In this document: positions 36,258-48,141 of the stretch, piece by piece
Numbering within the stretch: position 1 is the first letter of the stretch
How the letters are laid out: every line of letters begins with the position of its first letter
Assembly: GCA_035362335.1 (NCBI GenBank)
Contig: DAOSDL010000002.1
Span: 124,001 to 188,000 of the forward strand
Reading direction: 5' to 3'
DNA length: 64,000 nucleotides
Origin: JAOSJT01 sp035362335
GTDB lineage: Bacteria > Bacteroidota > Ignavibacteria > SZUA-365
Notes under the pieces: generated by a model
Database searches by the model: none
Told to the model about the DNA's origin: nothing
The model's input: the letters and a program-made list of their open reading frames with translations, nothing else
Position numbers and translations under genes: made by a program

Positions 36258-36261
<4 letters not shown>
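35614..36261 (+). CDS. actA: alternative complex III pentahaem cytochrome c subunit
   Basis: This 215-residue protein has one N-terminal membrane anchor (IALSGGILVILLVAGIWYYW) and five CXXCH haem c sites at residues 65-69, 86-90, 139-143, 163-167 and 210-214. That is the layout of ActA in alternative complex III, which takes electrons from the iron-sulfur subunit toward cytochrome c in the periplasm. The start is TTG with AGAGG a few bases upstream; no ATG gives the full membrane anchor. Its stop overlaps actB by four bases. It is the first gene of the respiratory cluster. Confidence 0.94.
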
Positions 36262-39272
<3,011 letters not shown>

Positions 39273-39338
39273 GCCGGGTCGCCGTTCGGAACATCGATTT
39301 GAAATAATTGCCATACACCACCAACACGCAGAAGCAAC

Positions 39339-40772
39339 GTGAGTGTGAACACAACAACAACGAAATCGGCAGCGGCGTCTGCCGTCCTGGATGATCCGCC
39401 GCTGGTGCAAGGCGGGCTGGGCTTCCACGGCATCACGGAAAAAGTCAGCGGCATTGTCGAAACCAAAACCCCGCAGCTCTGGTGGATACTGTTCTTCCTG
39501 GCGCTGTCGGGCGTGCTGGTGCTCGTGGGTTCGATCGGCTGGCTTGTGTACGAGGGCACGGGCATTTGGGGATTGAACAATCCCGTGGGTTGGGGCTGGG
39601 CCATTGTGAATTTCGTGTTCTGGGTGGGCATCGGCCACGCGGGCACGTTGATCTCGGCCATCCTCTTCCTGCTGCGGCAACGCTGGCGCACGGCCATCAA
39701 TCGCTTCGCCGAGGCCATGACCATTGTGGCGGTGATTTGCGCGGGCATTTTTCCCGCCATTCACGTGGGCCGCATCTGGATTGCCTACTACATGTTTCCC
39801 CTGCCGAATCAGATGGAAATGTGGCCGAACTTCCGCAGTCCGCTGCTGTGGGACGTGTTCGCCGTCGGCACGTATTTCACCGTCAGTTTCCTGTTCTGGT
39901 TTGTCGGACTGATTCCCGATCTGGCCACCTTCCGCGACCGCGCGGTGAGCAAGGTGAAGAAGGTGGTGTACGGCGCGCTGGCCCTGGGCTGGCGCGGAGC
40001 AAACCGCCAGTGGCGCAACTACGAGCTGGCCTATCTGATGCTCGCGGGTCTGGCCACGCCGCTGGTGCTGTCTGTACACTCGGTGGTGAGCACGGATTTC
40101 GCCACCAGTCTGATTCCCGGCTGGCATACCACGATTTTCCCGCCGTACTTCGTGGCGGGCGCCATTTTCTCGGGCTTTGCCATGGTGCTGTCGCTGGCCA
40201 TCATCGCTCGCAAGGTGTTCAAGCTCGAAAATCTGATCACCATCGATCATTTCGAGAAAATGAACAAGATCATTCTCGTCACGGGCAGCATGGTGGGTTA
40301 CGCCTACATCATGGAGTTTTTCATCGCCTGGTACAGCGGGAATATCTACGAGGTGTTCGCCTTTGTCAATCGCGGCTTCGGCAATTACGCGTGGGCGTAC
40401 TGGATCATGTTCCTCTGCAATGTGATCACGCCGCAGCTGTTCTGGTTCCGCAAGATTCGCCGCAGCATACCGATGATGTTCATTCTCTCCATTTTCGTCA
40501 ACATCGGCATGTGGTTCGAGCGCTTCGTGATCACGGTGACTTCGCTGTCGCGTGATTTCCTCCCGAGTTCCTGGGATTACTACTCGCCCACCACCTGGGA
40601 TGTGCTCACCTTTGTCGGAAGTTTCGGACTGTTCTTCACCCTGTTCCTGCTGTTCCTGCGTTTCCTGCCGTTGATTTCCATGAGCGAGGTCAAGGGCGTA
40701 TTGCCCGAGGCCGATCCGCATCACGGCAACACACATGCGCATGCCGAGGGGCATGAAGGAGGTGCCGCATGA
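39339..40772 (+). CDS. actC: alternative complex III quinol-binding membrane subunit (NrfD/PsrC-like)
   Basis: This 477-residue integral membrane protein of the NrfD family has about ten hydrophobic helices. Characteristic stretches are WAIVNFVFWVGIGHAGTLIS, FRTAIN-type charged turns, FPAIHVGRIWIAYYMF, PRSPLLWDVF-like FRSPLLWDVF, and SWDYYSPTTWDVLTFVGSFG. It binds menaquinol and passes electrons to ActB. The start is GTG, 66 bp after actB, and its end overlaps actD by four bases. A paralogue, actF, lies further downstream. Confidence 0.95.
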   Translation: MSVNTTTTKSAAASAVLDDPPLVQGGLGFHGITEKVSGIVETKTPQLWWILFFLALSGVLVLVGSIGWLVYEGTGIWGLNNPVGWGWAIVNFVFWVGIGHAGTLISAILFLLRQRWRTAINRFAEAMTIVAVICAGIFPAIHVGRIWIAYYMFPLPNQMEMWPNFRSPLLWDVFAVGTYFTVSFLFWFVGLIPDLATFRDRAVSKVKKVVYGALALGWRGANRQWRNYELAYLMLAGLATPLVLSVHSVVSTDFATSLIPGWHTTIFPPYFVAGAIFSGFAMVLSLAIIARKVFKLENLITIDHFEKMNKIILVTGSMVGYAYIMEFFIAWYSGNIYEVFAFVNRGFGNYAWAYWIMFLCNVITPQLFWFRKIRRSIPMMFILSIFVNIGMWFERFVITVTSLSRDFLPSSWDYYSPTTWDVLTFVGSFGLFFTLFLLFLRFLPLISMSEVKGVLPEADPHHGNTHAHAEGHEGGAA

Positions 40773-41302
40773 CCACGCACGGGATACTGGCGGAGTTCTC
40801 CTCTCCCGCCGCATTGATGGAAGCCGCGCGGCGTTTGCGCGAAGCGGGCTACGCGAAGTTCGACTGTCATTCGCCCTTCCCCATACACGGCATGGACGAG
40901 GCCATGGGCCTTGGTCGTTCGAAGGTGGGATTCATCGTGGGCGGCATGGCGCTGCTCGGTGCCACCGTGGGCTTCACCTTGCAGACCTGGGTGGCCACGA
41001 GCGCCTATCCGCTGGTGATCAGCGGCAAGGAATTCTTCAGCTGGCAGGCCTTCATCATCATCACCTTCGCGCTGTTCGTACTGTTCGGCGCCTTCGGGGC
41101 GGTGTTCGGCATGCTGCGGCTCAACCGCCTGCCGCGCCTGCACCATCCGCTGTTCTATTCGGATCGTTTCGCGAAAGTCTCGGACGACGGCTTCATGGTG
41201 AGCATCGAGGCCGAGGATCCGGGATTCGACGAAGCGAAGACGCGCGCCTTTCTCGAGTCCATTGGCGCGAGCAACATCGAAGTGATACGAGGTGACGTAT
41301 GA
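40769..41302 (+). CDS. actD: alternative complex III subunit, DUF3341
   Basis: This 177-residue protein starts with a short soluble part that is typical of DUF3341 (GILAEFSSPAALMEAARRL, REAGYAKFDCHSPFPIHGMDE). Two membrane helices follow (VGFIVGGMALLGATVGFTLQ and FIIITFALFVLFGAFGAVFG). It ends in a domain with HHPLFYSDRF and a closing beta-alpha unit. ActD is a structural membrane subunit next to ActC. ATGA overlaps with both actC and actE show translational coupling. Confidence 0.94.
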   Translation: MTTHGILAEFSSPAALMEAARRLREAGYAKFDCHSPFPIHGMDEAMGLGRSKVGFIVGGMALLGATVGFTLQTWVATSAYPLVISGKEFFSWQAFIIITFALFVLFGAFGAVFGMLRLNRLPRLHHPLFYSDRFAKVSDDGFMVSIEAEDPGFDEAKTRAFLESIGASNIEVIRGDV

Positions 41303-41937
41303 GGCGCTGCATTCCCCTTCCGCTCATCGCCGCGACGGCGGCGCTCGCATTGCTGGCGGGATGCCGCGGCATGACCAGCGAGGATCCGCCCATACACCCG
41401 AACCCCAACATGGACACGCAGGCGAAGTACGTGGCCCAGCGCGGCAGCGACTTTTTCGCCGACGGTGCCGCCATGCGCACGCCTCCGGCGGGCACGGTGG
41501 CGCGCGGACAGCTCCGCGAGGACAAGGGCTACAACACTGGACGCCTGGCGGATTCGAGTTTCGTGGCACGCATACCCTTCACCGTCGATGACGCGGTGAA
41601 AGCGCGCGGCAGCGAACGCTTCATGATCTACTGCTCGCCCTGTCACGGCATTTCCGGGGACGGCAAGGGCAACATCATGAAGTACAAGTACCCCATTCCG
41701 CCCAACAATCTGATGGAGCAGCGCATCCGCGATCTGAGCGACGGCGCGCTGTTCGAAGTGATTTCCAACGGCATACGCAACATGCCGTCGTACAGGCAGC
41801 AGATTCCGGTGCGCGACCGCTGGAGCATCGTGGCGCATGTGCGCCACCTGCAGGCCACATCGCCAGTAGCGCCGCCCGCAGGCGCGCCCGCGGGCACGCC
41901 CGCCGCCACCACAACCCCGACCACGGCTCAACAGTAA
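41299..41937 (+). CDS. actE: alternative complex III monohaem cytochrome c lipoprotein
   Basis: This 212-residue protein has a lipobox LLAGC (C22) and one haem c site CSPCH at residues 112-116. A plausible methionine ligand lies in IRNMPSYRQQIPVRDRW. The tail after about residue 190 is low complexity, rich in Ala, Pro and Thr. ActE is the mobile-side cytochrome of alternative complex III, facing the periplasm and passing electrons to soluble cytochrome c or directly to the oxidase. It overlaps actD by four bases and precedes actF by 16 bp. Confidence 0.94.
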   Translation: MRRCIPLPLIAATAALALLAGCRGMTSEDPPIHPNPNMDTQAKYVAQRGSDFFADGAAMRTPPAGTVARGQLREDKGYNTGRLADSSFVARIPFTVDDAVKARGSERFMIYCSPCHGISGDGKGNIMKYKYPIPPNNLMEQRIRDLSDGALFEVISNGIRNMPSYRQQIPVRDRWSIVAHVRHLQATSPVAPPAGAPAGTPAATTTPTTAQQ

Positions 41938-41953
41938 CCAGACGCGAAACATC

Positions 41954-43138
41954 ATGGCAGCAATCGATACGACACGCTACACGTTCACGAACAAAGGACG
42001 CTTCGGCAGCATCGCATTGGCGGTGGGAGCCGTGGGACTGGTCCTGAGCATTGTCGGGTATTTCGTCGACAGCCGGCAGTTCATCACATCCTGGCTGATG
42101 GCCTTCGCCATGTGGACGACCATCGCGCTGGGCTCGCTGTTCTTCGTCATGTTGCAGCATGCCACGGGAGCCGTATGGAGCGTGGTGACACGCCGCGCGG
42201 CCGAGGCACTGAGTCAGGTGTTTCCCCTGCTGCTGCTCTTTTTCGTGCCGGTGGCCTTGGGAGCGCATACGCTGTTCCACTGGTCGCACAGCGATGCCGT
42301 GGCCACGGACAGCATTTTACAATGGAAATCGCCGTATTTGAATCTCGGCTTTTTCATCGGACGCGCGGTGGTGTTTTTCGCCATCTGGATAGTGCTGGGC
42401 TGGCTGCTGCTGCGCGAGTCGGTGGCGCAGGACGCGGACGGTGATCCCGCGCACAGCAAGCGCCTGCGCAAGCTGAGCGCCGCGGGTTTGTTCCTCTTTG
42501 CATTCAGTGTCACCTTTGCCGCCTTCGATTGGCTGATGAGTCTCGAGCCGCACTGGTATTCCACCATTTTCGGTGTGTACGTGTTCGTGGGCGGCTTTCT
42601 CTCCGCGCTGGCCTTGCTGACACTGCTGTTTCAATGGATGAAAAAGCAGGGCGTGCTCACTCGCGAAGTGAGCATCGAGCATTACCACGATTTCGGGCGC
42701 CTGCTCTTCGCGTTCACCGTGTTCTGGGCATACATCGGCGGGTCGCAGTACTACCTGATCTGGTATGCGAACATTCCGGAAGAAACGGTGTGGTATCTCG
42801 CGCGTTGGGACAACGGCTGGTGGCTGGTGAGCGTGCTGCTGATTCTGCTGCATTTCGCCGTGCCCTTCCTCACGCTGTTGTTCTATCGCATGAAGCGTAC
42901 CGAAGCCGTGCTGCGCGGCATAGCGCTGCTCATTCTGGTGATGCACGCGGTGGACATGTACTGGATTGTGATGCCCACGTTCAAGGCGGGTTCGCCCATG
43001 CCGTCGTGGATGGACATCACGGCGCTGGCCGGTATCGGCGGCTTGGTGCTGTGGCTGTTCTGGCTGCGCTACACGGCCAATGCGGCGATTCCCGTGCGCG
43101 ATCCGAAACTGGAGGATTCCATCGCGCACCGCGTGTAA
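41954..43138 (+). CDS. actF: alternative complex III membrane subunit F (NrfD-like)
   Basis: This 394-residue protein has about ten membrane helices and is related to ActC. The layout fits ActF: SWLMAFAMWTTIALGSLFFV, LQHATGAVWSVVTRRAAEAL, FDWLMSLEPHWYSTIFGVYV, FGRLLFAFTVFWAYIGGSQY and YLARWDNGWWLVSVLLILLH. It contributes the second half of the membrane core and a possible proton path. It is the last act gene seen; a separate ActG is not recognised. Confidence 0.94.
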   Translation: MAAIDTTRYTFTNKGRFGSIALAVGAVGLVLSIVGYFVDSRQFITSWLMAFAMWTTIALGSLFFVMLQHATGAVWSVVTRRAAEALSQVFPLLLLFFVPVALGAHTLFHWSHSDAVATDSILQWKSPYLNLGFFIGRAVVFFAIWIVLGWLLLRESVAQDADGDPAHSKRLRKLSAAGLFLFAFSVTFAAFDWLMSLEPHWYSTIFGVYVFVGGFLSALALLTLLFQWMKKQGVLTREVSIEHYHDFGRLLFAFTVFWAYIGGSQYYLIWYANIPEETVWYLARWDNGWWLVSVLLILLHFAVPFLTLLFYRMKRTEAVLRGIALLILVMHAVDMYWIVMPTFKAGSPMPSWMDITALAGIGGLVLWLFWLRYTANAAIPVRDPKLEDSIAHRV

Positions 43139-43162
43139 GCGGGCGCGGGAAGGATTGCGGCG

Positions 43163-45607
43163 ATGATCGAACCACATCCATTGCGATTTTCCGGGCAGTC
43201 GGTCGGCTCCGATGGGAAGCCGGCCTGCTTCCATTGCGGAGATCCGTGTCACGATACGGACATCGCTCTGGGCGAGAAACTGTTTTGCTGCAATGGCTGC
43301 AAAACCGTGTACGAATTGCTGCACGAGAAGGAGCTCTGCGATTACTACGCCATCGATCAGGGCGTGCGCGGACGCAGTCCGAAGGATCAAACCTACGGCC
43401 GACGCTACGCCTATCTCGACGATGCGGATGTACAGCGGCAGTTGCTGGATTTCAGCGATGGCGACCGCCGTCAGGCCACATTCTCCATTCCGCAAATGCA
43501 TTGCAGTTCCTGCGTGTGGCTGCTCGAGCGCCTGCGTTCGCTGGACGAAGGTGTGATTTCCTCGCGGGTGAATTTCCCACGCAAGGAAGTGACCGTCACC
43601 TGGCACGCCGAGCGCATGAGTGTGCGCGAGGTGGTAATGCTGCTGGCCTCGGTGGGATACGAGCCGCTGATCAGTTTGCAGAGTTTGGCCGAGAAGCGGC
43701 GCGACACGGGCAATCGCAAGCTGTACTACAAGATCGGCGTGGCGGGTTTCGCTTTCGGCAATGTGATGCTGATGAGCTTCCCCGAATATCTCGCCGGCAA
43801 TGGTCGGGTAGACCCAACGTTCGAGCTGGTGTTCCGCTACCTGAATCTGGCGCTGTCCCTGCCCGTGTTTTTCTACAGCAGCCTCGAGTATTTCCAATCC
43901 GCCTGGACGGGTTTGCGGCAGCGTTTTCTCAATATCGACGTGCCGCTGTCGATCGGTATCGGCATGCTTTTTCTGCGCAGCGCGTACGATATTCTCAGCG
44001 GCACCGGCCCCGGGTATCTGGACTCGTTCACCGGCCTGGTGTTTTTCCTGCTCATTGGCAAGATATTCCAAAAAAAGACCTACGATTCGCTTTCCTTCGA
44101 GCGGGATTTCCGTTCGTACTTCCCCCTGTCCGTCGCGGTGAAAGAGCGCGGCCACGAAACCACCATTCCCCTCACCCGCCTGCGCGTGGGCGACCGCATC
44201 GTGGTGCGCAATCAGGAGTTGATCCCGGCCGATGCCGTGCTGCTGCGTGGCGAGGCCAACATCGACTACAGCTTCGTGACAGGCGAATCGGATTTGCTGC
44301 GCAAACGCAGCGGCGACCGCATTCACGCCGGCGGCCGGCAGGTGGGACAGCTGATTGAACTGGAAGTGGTCAAGGAAGTCGAACAGAGCTATCTGACGCG
44401 GCTGTGGAACAACGATGTGTTCACCAAGCAACGCCGCGCCCCGCTCAGCGAGTTGGTGGACCGCATCAGCGCCCGCTTTACGACGGTGGTGCTCAGCATT
44501 GCCCTGCTTTCCGCAATCGCGTGGTGGATCATCGATCCCGCGGAGGCCATCTTCGTGCTCACCTCCGTGCTCATCGTGGCCTGTCCCTGTGCCCTCGCGC
44601 TGTCCTCCCCGTTCGCACTCGGCTCGGCGCAGCGCGTGTACGGCAACAACGGCCTGTATGTGAAGAATACCGACACGGTGGAATTGCTCTCGCATATCGA
44701 CACCGTCATTTTCGACAAAACCGGTACGCTCACGCGCGCCAGTGGATCGGCGGTGCACTTTCATGGGACGGCACTGCACGAAGACGAACGCGTGCTGGTG
44801 AAATCCCTGCTCCGCCAGAGCACGCATCCGCTCAGTCGCCAGCTCTTCGCCGCTGTGGCGGCCGAGGAAACGCACGACGTGGACGAGTACCGCGAAGTGC
44901 CGGGCCATGGCATCGAAGGCGTGGTGCGGGGTCGGCGCGTGATCATCGGCTCGTCGGGCTGGGCCTGGCGCGATGGCGCGAGCGCGGCGGCAGCCAGCAC
45001 CACAGCGGTGTACCTGTCCATCGACGGCCACGCGCGCGGGCATTTCACCGTGCCGAATGTGTATCGGAACGGACTCGAGGAACTCGTCGCCGCGCTGCGG
45101 CCGCGGTATGCGCTGGGCATACTCTCCGGCGACTCGCCGCGCGAGGAGGAAGCGCTGCGCAAGGTGTTCGGTGACGATGTACCGATGCGCTTTCAGCAAA
45201 CACCCGCCGACAAGCTGCGTCACATCGAGCAACTGCGCGCCGAGGGGCGCCATGTGTTGATGATGGGCGACGGGCTGAACGACGCCGGCGCGCTGAAAGC
45301 CGCCGATGTGGGTATTTCGCTTTCGGAAGATATCAACACCTTTTCGCCCGCCTGCGACGGCATACTCGCGGCGGAGCATTTCCCGGCGTTCGACCGCCTG
45401 CTGGAATTCGCGCGCGGAAGCGTGCGCATTGTCAAAGCCAGCTTCGTGATTTCGATCGCCTACAACATTGTCGGATTGTCCTTCGCCGTGGCGGGCTTGC
45501 TCACACCGCTCGTTTCGGCGATACTCATGCCCGTCAGTTCGGTAAGCGTCGTGGTGTTCACCACCGTGCTCACGCGCTGGTCGGCACGCCGGAGAGGATT
45601 GCGCTGA
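43163..45607 (+). CDS. ccoI: copper-exporting P-type ATPase for cbb3 oxidase assembly
   Basis: This 814-residue P1B-type ATPase has an N-terminal cysteine-rich segment (CFHCGDPC and FCCNGCKTVYELL) typical of CcoI/FixI. A heavy-metal domain follows with HCSSCVWLLERL. The membrane CPC motif is at residues 474-476 (ACPCALALSSPFALGSAQ), the phosphorylation site DKTGTLT starts at residue 518, and the hinge reads GDGLNDAGALKAADVGISL. It is thought to export copper for insertion into the CuB site of cbb3 oxidase. It lies 24 bp after actF and one base before ccoS. Confidence 0.95.
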   Translation: MIEPHPLRFSGQSVGSDGKPACFHCGDPCHDTDIALGEKLFCCNGCKTVYELLHEKELCDYYAIDQGVRGRSPKDQTYGRRYAYLDDADVQRQLLDFSDGDRRQATFSIPQMHCSSCVWLLERLRSLDEGVISSRVNFPRKEVTVTWHAERMSVREVVMLLASVGYEPLISLQSLAEKRRDTGNRKLYYKIGVAGFAFGNVMLMSFPEYLAGNGRVDPTFELVFRYLNLALSLPVFFYSSLEYFQSAWTGLRQRFLNIDVPLSIGIGMLFLRSAYDILSGTGPGYLDSFTGLVFFLLIGKIFQKKTYDSLSFERDFRSYFPLSVAVKERGHETTIPLTRLRVGDRIVVRNQELIPADAVLLRGEANIDYSFVTGESDLLRKRSGDRIHAGGRQVGQLIELEVVKEVEQSYLTRLWNNDVFTKQRRAPLSELVDRISARFTTVVLSIALLSAIAWWIIDPAEAIFVLTSVLIVACPCALALSSPFALGSAQRVYGNNGLYVKNTDTVELLSHIDTVIFDKTGTLTRASGSAVHFHGTALHEDERVLVKSLLRQSTHPLSRQLFAAVAAEETHDVDEYREVPGHGIEGVVRGRRVIIGSSGWAWRDGASAAAASTTAVYLSIDGHARGHFTVPNVYRNGLEELVAALRPRYALGILSGDSPREEEALRKVFGDDVPMRFQQTPADKLRHIEQLRAEGRHVLMMGDGLNDAGALKAADVGISLSEDINTFSPACDGILAAEHFPAFDRLLEFARGSVRIVKASFVISIAYNIVGLSFAVAGLLTPLVSAILMPVSSVSVVVFTTVLTRWSARRRGLR

Positions 45608-45608
45608 C

Positions 45609-45815
45609 ATGCACGTCATGTTCATCCTCATCGGTTTCAGTCTGCTCGTGGCGCTGATTTTCCTGGCCCTGTATCTCTGGGCCGTGCGCAGCGGGCAATA
45701 CGACGACAAGGTCACGCCCTCTATGCGCATGCTGTTTGACGACGGCACGCGCCCCGAGGCAAGCCGCGGGCCGTCGGAGGAACGCAATCGAGACGAAACA
45801 GAACATATGCAGTAA
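45609..45815 (+). CDS. ccoS: cbb3-type oxidase assembly protein CcoS
   Basis: This 68-residue protein has a single N-terminal membrane helix (FILIGFSLLVALIFLALYLW) followed by the conserved AVRSGQYDD motif. That motif is the signature of CcoS, which is needed for cofactor insertion into cbb3 oxidase. The C-terminal 25 residues are charged and variable. It is one base from ccoI and 14 bp from ccoNO. Confidence 0.93.
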   Translation: MHVMFILIGFSLLVALIFLALYLWAVRSGQYDDKVTPSMRMLFDDGTRPEASRGPSEERNRDETEHMQ

Positions 45816-45829
45816 AGGAGACCGTTTGC

Positions 45830-47941
45830 ATGGACGTTGAAAAATTCCGTTACGACAACCAGATCGTGCGATTGTTCCTTTTCGCAACGGTATTCTGGGG
45901 AATCGTCGGATTCCTCGTCGGCCTCACAGCGGCGTTACAGCTTCCGATTCCGGGATTGAACCTCAGTCCCGCGCTCACCTTCGGACGTCTGCGGCCGATA
46001 CACACCAATGCCGTGATCTTCGCCTTCGTGGGCAATGGCATCTTTTTCGGGTACTACTACTCGATCCAGCGCCTGTTGAAGACGCGCAATTTCAGCGATC
46101 TTCTCTCGAAAATCCACTTCTGGGGCTGGCAGCTTATCATCGTGGCGGCGGCTCTGTCGCTGTTCGCGGGCATCACCACGTCGAAGGAATACGCCGAACT
46201 CGAATGGCCCATCGACATCGCCATTGCCGCCATCTGGGTGGTATGGGGTTGGAACATGATCGGCACCATTCTCAAGCGCCGCGAAAAACACATGTACGTG
46301 GCGATCTGGTTCTACATCTCCACCTTCGTCACTGTGGCCGTGCTGCACATCGTCAACTCGATGGAAGTGCCGGTGACGCTGACGAAAAGCTATTCGATTT
46401 ACGCGGGAGTGCAGGACGCGCTCGTGCAATGGTGGTACGGGCACAACGCCGTGGCGTTTTTCCTCACCACGCCCTATCTCGGGTTGATGTACTACTTCAT
46501 TCCCAAGGCGTCCAATCGGCCGGTGTATTCGTACAAGCTGTCCATCATCCATTTCTGGGCGTTGATTTTCATCTACATCTGGGCGGGACCGCATCACCTG
46601 CTGTATTCCAGCACGCCGGACTGGGCGCAATCGCTGGGCACGGTGTTCTCGATCATGCTCATCGCGCCGAGTTGGGGCGGCATGCTCAACGGCCTGCTCA
46701 CCTTGCGCGGCGCCTGGGACACGGTGCGCAAGGATCCGGTGCTGAAATTCCTCGTCGTGGCTATCACCGCCTATGGCATGGCAACGTTCGAGGGACCGAT
46801 GCTGTCCATCAAAAGCGTGAATGCCCTCTCGCATTTCACCGATTGGACCATCGCGCACGTACACGTCGGCGCCCTGGGCTGGAACGGTTTCCTCACCTTC
46901 GGCATGATTTACTGGGTGGTGCCGCGGCTGTGGAAAACGAAGTTGTACTCGGTGAAAATGGCAAACTGGCATTTCTGGCTCGGCACGCTTGGCATACTCT
47001 TCTACGTGATCCCCATGTACTGGAGCGGCATCACGCAGGGTTTGATGTGGAAGCAGTTCACGGCCGATGGCGTGTTGCAGTATCCGAACTTCCTCGAAAC
47101 CGTGCTGCAGCTCATTCCCATGCATTACATGCGCGCCGTGGGTGGTTCGCTGTACATCGTGGGCGCGGTGATCATGATTTTCAATCTGGTGAAAACCACG
47201 AAGAGCGGTGCTTTCCAGGCGGAGGAAGAAGCCGAGGCCCCGCCGCTGAAAGCGGTGCTGGCGCATGACGATAAAACTTACTGGGGTCATCGCTGGCTGG
47301 AGAGCCGTCCGGTGCAATTCACCATACTCGCCACCGTGGCCATTCTCATCGGTTCGGCCATCGGCAACATTCCGATGTTCGTGGTGGATTCCAACATCCC
47401 CACCATCGCCAGTGTGAAGCCGTACACGCCGCTCGAGTTGGAGGGGCGCGACATTTACATACGCGAGGGTTGCGTGGGCTGTCACTCGCAGATGATACGT
47501 CCCTTCCGCAGCGAAACCGAGCGCTATGGCGAGTATTCCAAAGCGGGCGAATATGTGTACGACCATCCCTTCCTCTGGGGCTCGAAGCGCACAGGACCGG
47601 ACTTGCAGCGTGTGGGTAGGAAGTATCCGGACGCGTGGCATTACAATCACATGTACGACCCCACTTCCATGTCGCCGGGATCGATCATGCCTCCCTATCC
47701 CTGGCTGATCGAGGACGATCTCGATTACTCGAATCTCGAAGCGAAGATCAACGCCCTGCGTTCGATAGGTGTACCGTACGCACCGGGCTTCGAGAAAAAG
47801 GCGGCCGACGATTTGCGCGCGCAGGCCGAAACCATTGCCAAGGAACTCGATGCCGCCGGCATCAAGACGCGGTGGAACAAGGAGATCATTGCGCTGATCG
47901 CCTACCTGCAGCGCCTTGGCACGGATATCAAAACGGAGTAG
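45830..47941 (+). CDS. ccoNO: cbb3-type cytochrome c oxidase, subunit I and II fusion
   Basis: This 703-residue protein joins CcoN and CcoO. Residues 1 to about 470 form the catalytic subunit with about twelve helices: RPIHTNAVIFAFVGNGIFFG and YGHNAVAFFLTTPYLGLMYY, then WAGPHHLLYSSTPDWAQSLG and TIAHVHVGALGWNGFLTF, which carry the haem b and haem-copper ligands. After a charged linker (AEEEAEAPPLKAVLAHDDK) comes CcoO with one membrane helix and a haem c site CVGCH at residues 548-552, plus MSPGSIMPPYPWL for the axial methionine. GGAG precedes the ATG. It reduces oxygen with high affinity. Confidence 0.96.
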   Translation: MDVEKFRYDNQIVRLFLFATVFWGIVGFLVGLTAALQLPIPGLNLSPALTFGRLRPIHTNAVIFAFVGNGIFFGYYYSIQRLLKTRNFSDLLSKIHFWGWQLIIVAAALSLFAGITTSKEYAELEWPIDIAIAAIWVVWGWNMIGTILKRREKHMYVAIWFYISTFVTVAVLHIVNSMEVPVTLTKSYSIYAGVQDALVQWWYGHNAVAFFLTTPYLGLMYYFIPKASNRPVYSYKLSIIHFWALIFIYIWAGPHHLLYSSTPDWAQSLGTVFSIMLIAPSWGGMLNGLLTLRGAWDTVRKDPVLKFLVVAITAYGMATFEGPMLSIKSVNALSHFTDWTIAHVHVGALGWNGFLTFGMIYWVVPRLWKTKLYSVKMANWHFWLGTLGILFYVIPMYWSGITQGLMWKQFTADGVLQYPNFLETVLQLIPMHYMRAVGGSLYIVGAVIMIFNLVKTTKSGAFQAEEEAEAPPLKAVLAHDDKTYWGHRWLESRPVQFTILATVAILIGSAIGNIPMFVVDSNIPTIASVKPYTPLELEGRDIYIREGCVGCHSQMIRPFRSETERYGEYSKAGEYVYDHPFLWGSKRTGPDLQRVGRKYPDAWHYNHMYDPTSMSPGSIMPPYPWLIEDDLDYSNLEAKINALRSIGVPYAPGFEKKAADDLRAQAETIAKELDAAGIKTRWNKEIIALIAYLQRLGTDIKTE

Positions 47942-47944
47942 AGA

Positions 47945-48139
47945 ATGTTCAAACGATTGGTGGATTTCTCATCTTTTGAAATCCTGGGCATTGTCACCAC
48001 CGTACTGTTTTTCATCGCGTTCATCGCGATATTGATACGCGTGCTGCGTCTGCGCTCCCCCTACATCGAGAGCATGGAGCAGCTGCCGCTGAACGATGGC
48101 ACTCTCACGCACGCATCCTCAGCCGAAGACAAGGATTAG
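47945..48139 (+). CDS. ccoQ: small cbb3 oxidase subunit (CcoQ-like)
   Basis: This 64-residue protein has one membrane helix (EILGIVTTVLFFIAFIAILI) followed by a short basic and then acidic tail. Size, topology and its place between ccoNO and ccoP identify it as the small CcoQ-type subunit that stabilises the oxidase. It starts four bases after the ccoNO stop and ends two bases before ccoP. Sequence similarity alone would be too weak for a firm call. Confidence 0.82.
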   Translation: MFKRLVDFSSFEILGIVTTVLFFIAFIAILIRVLRLRSPYIESMEQLPLNDGTLTHASSAEDKD

Positions 48140-48141
48140 CA

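Noticed and set aside
42317..45787. Antisense open frame of about 1150 codons opposite actF-ccoI
   Set aside because: Same reason: composition shadow of conserved plus-strand genes.
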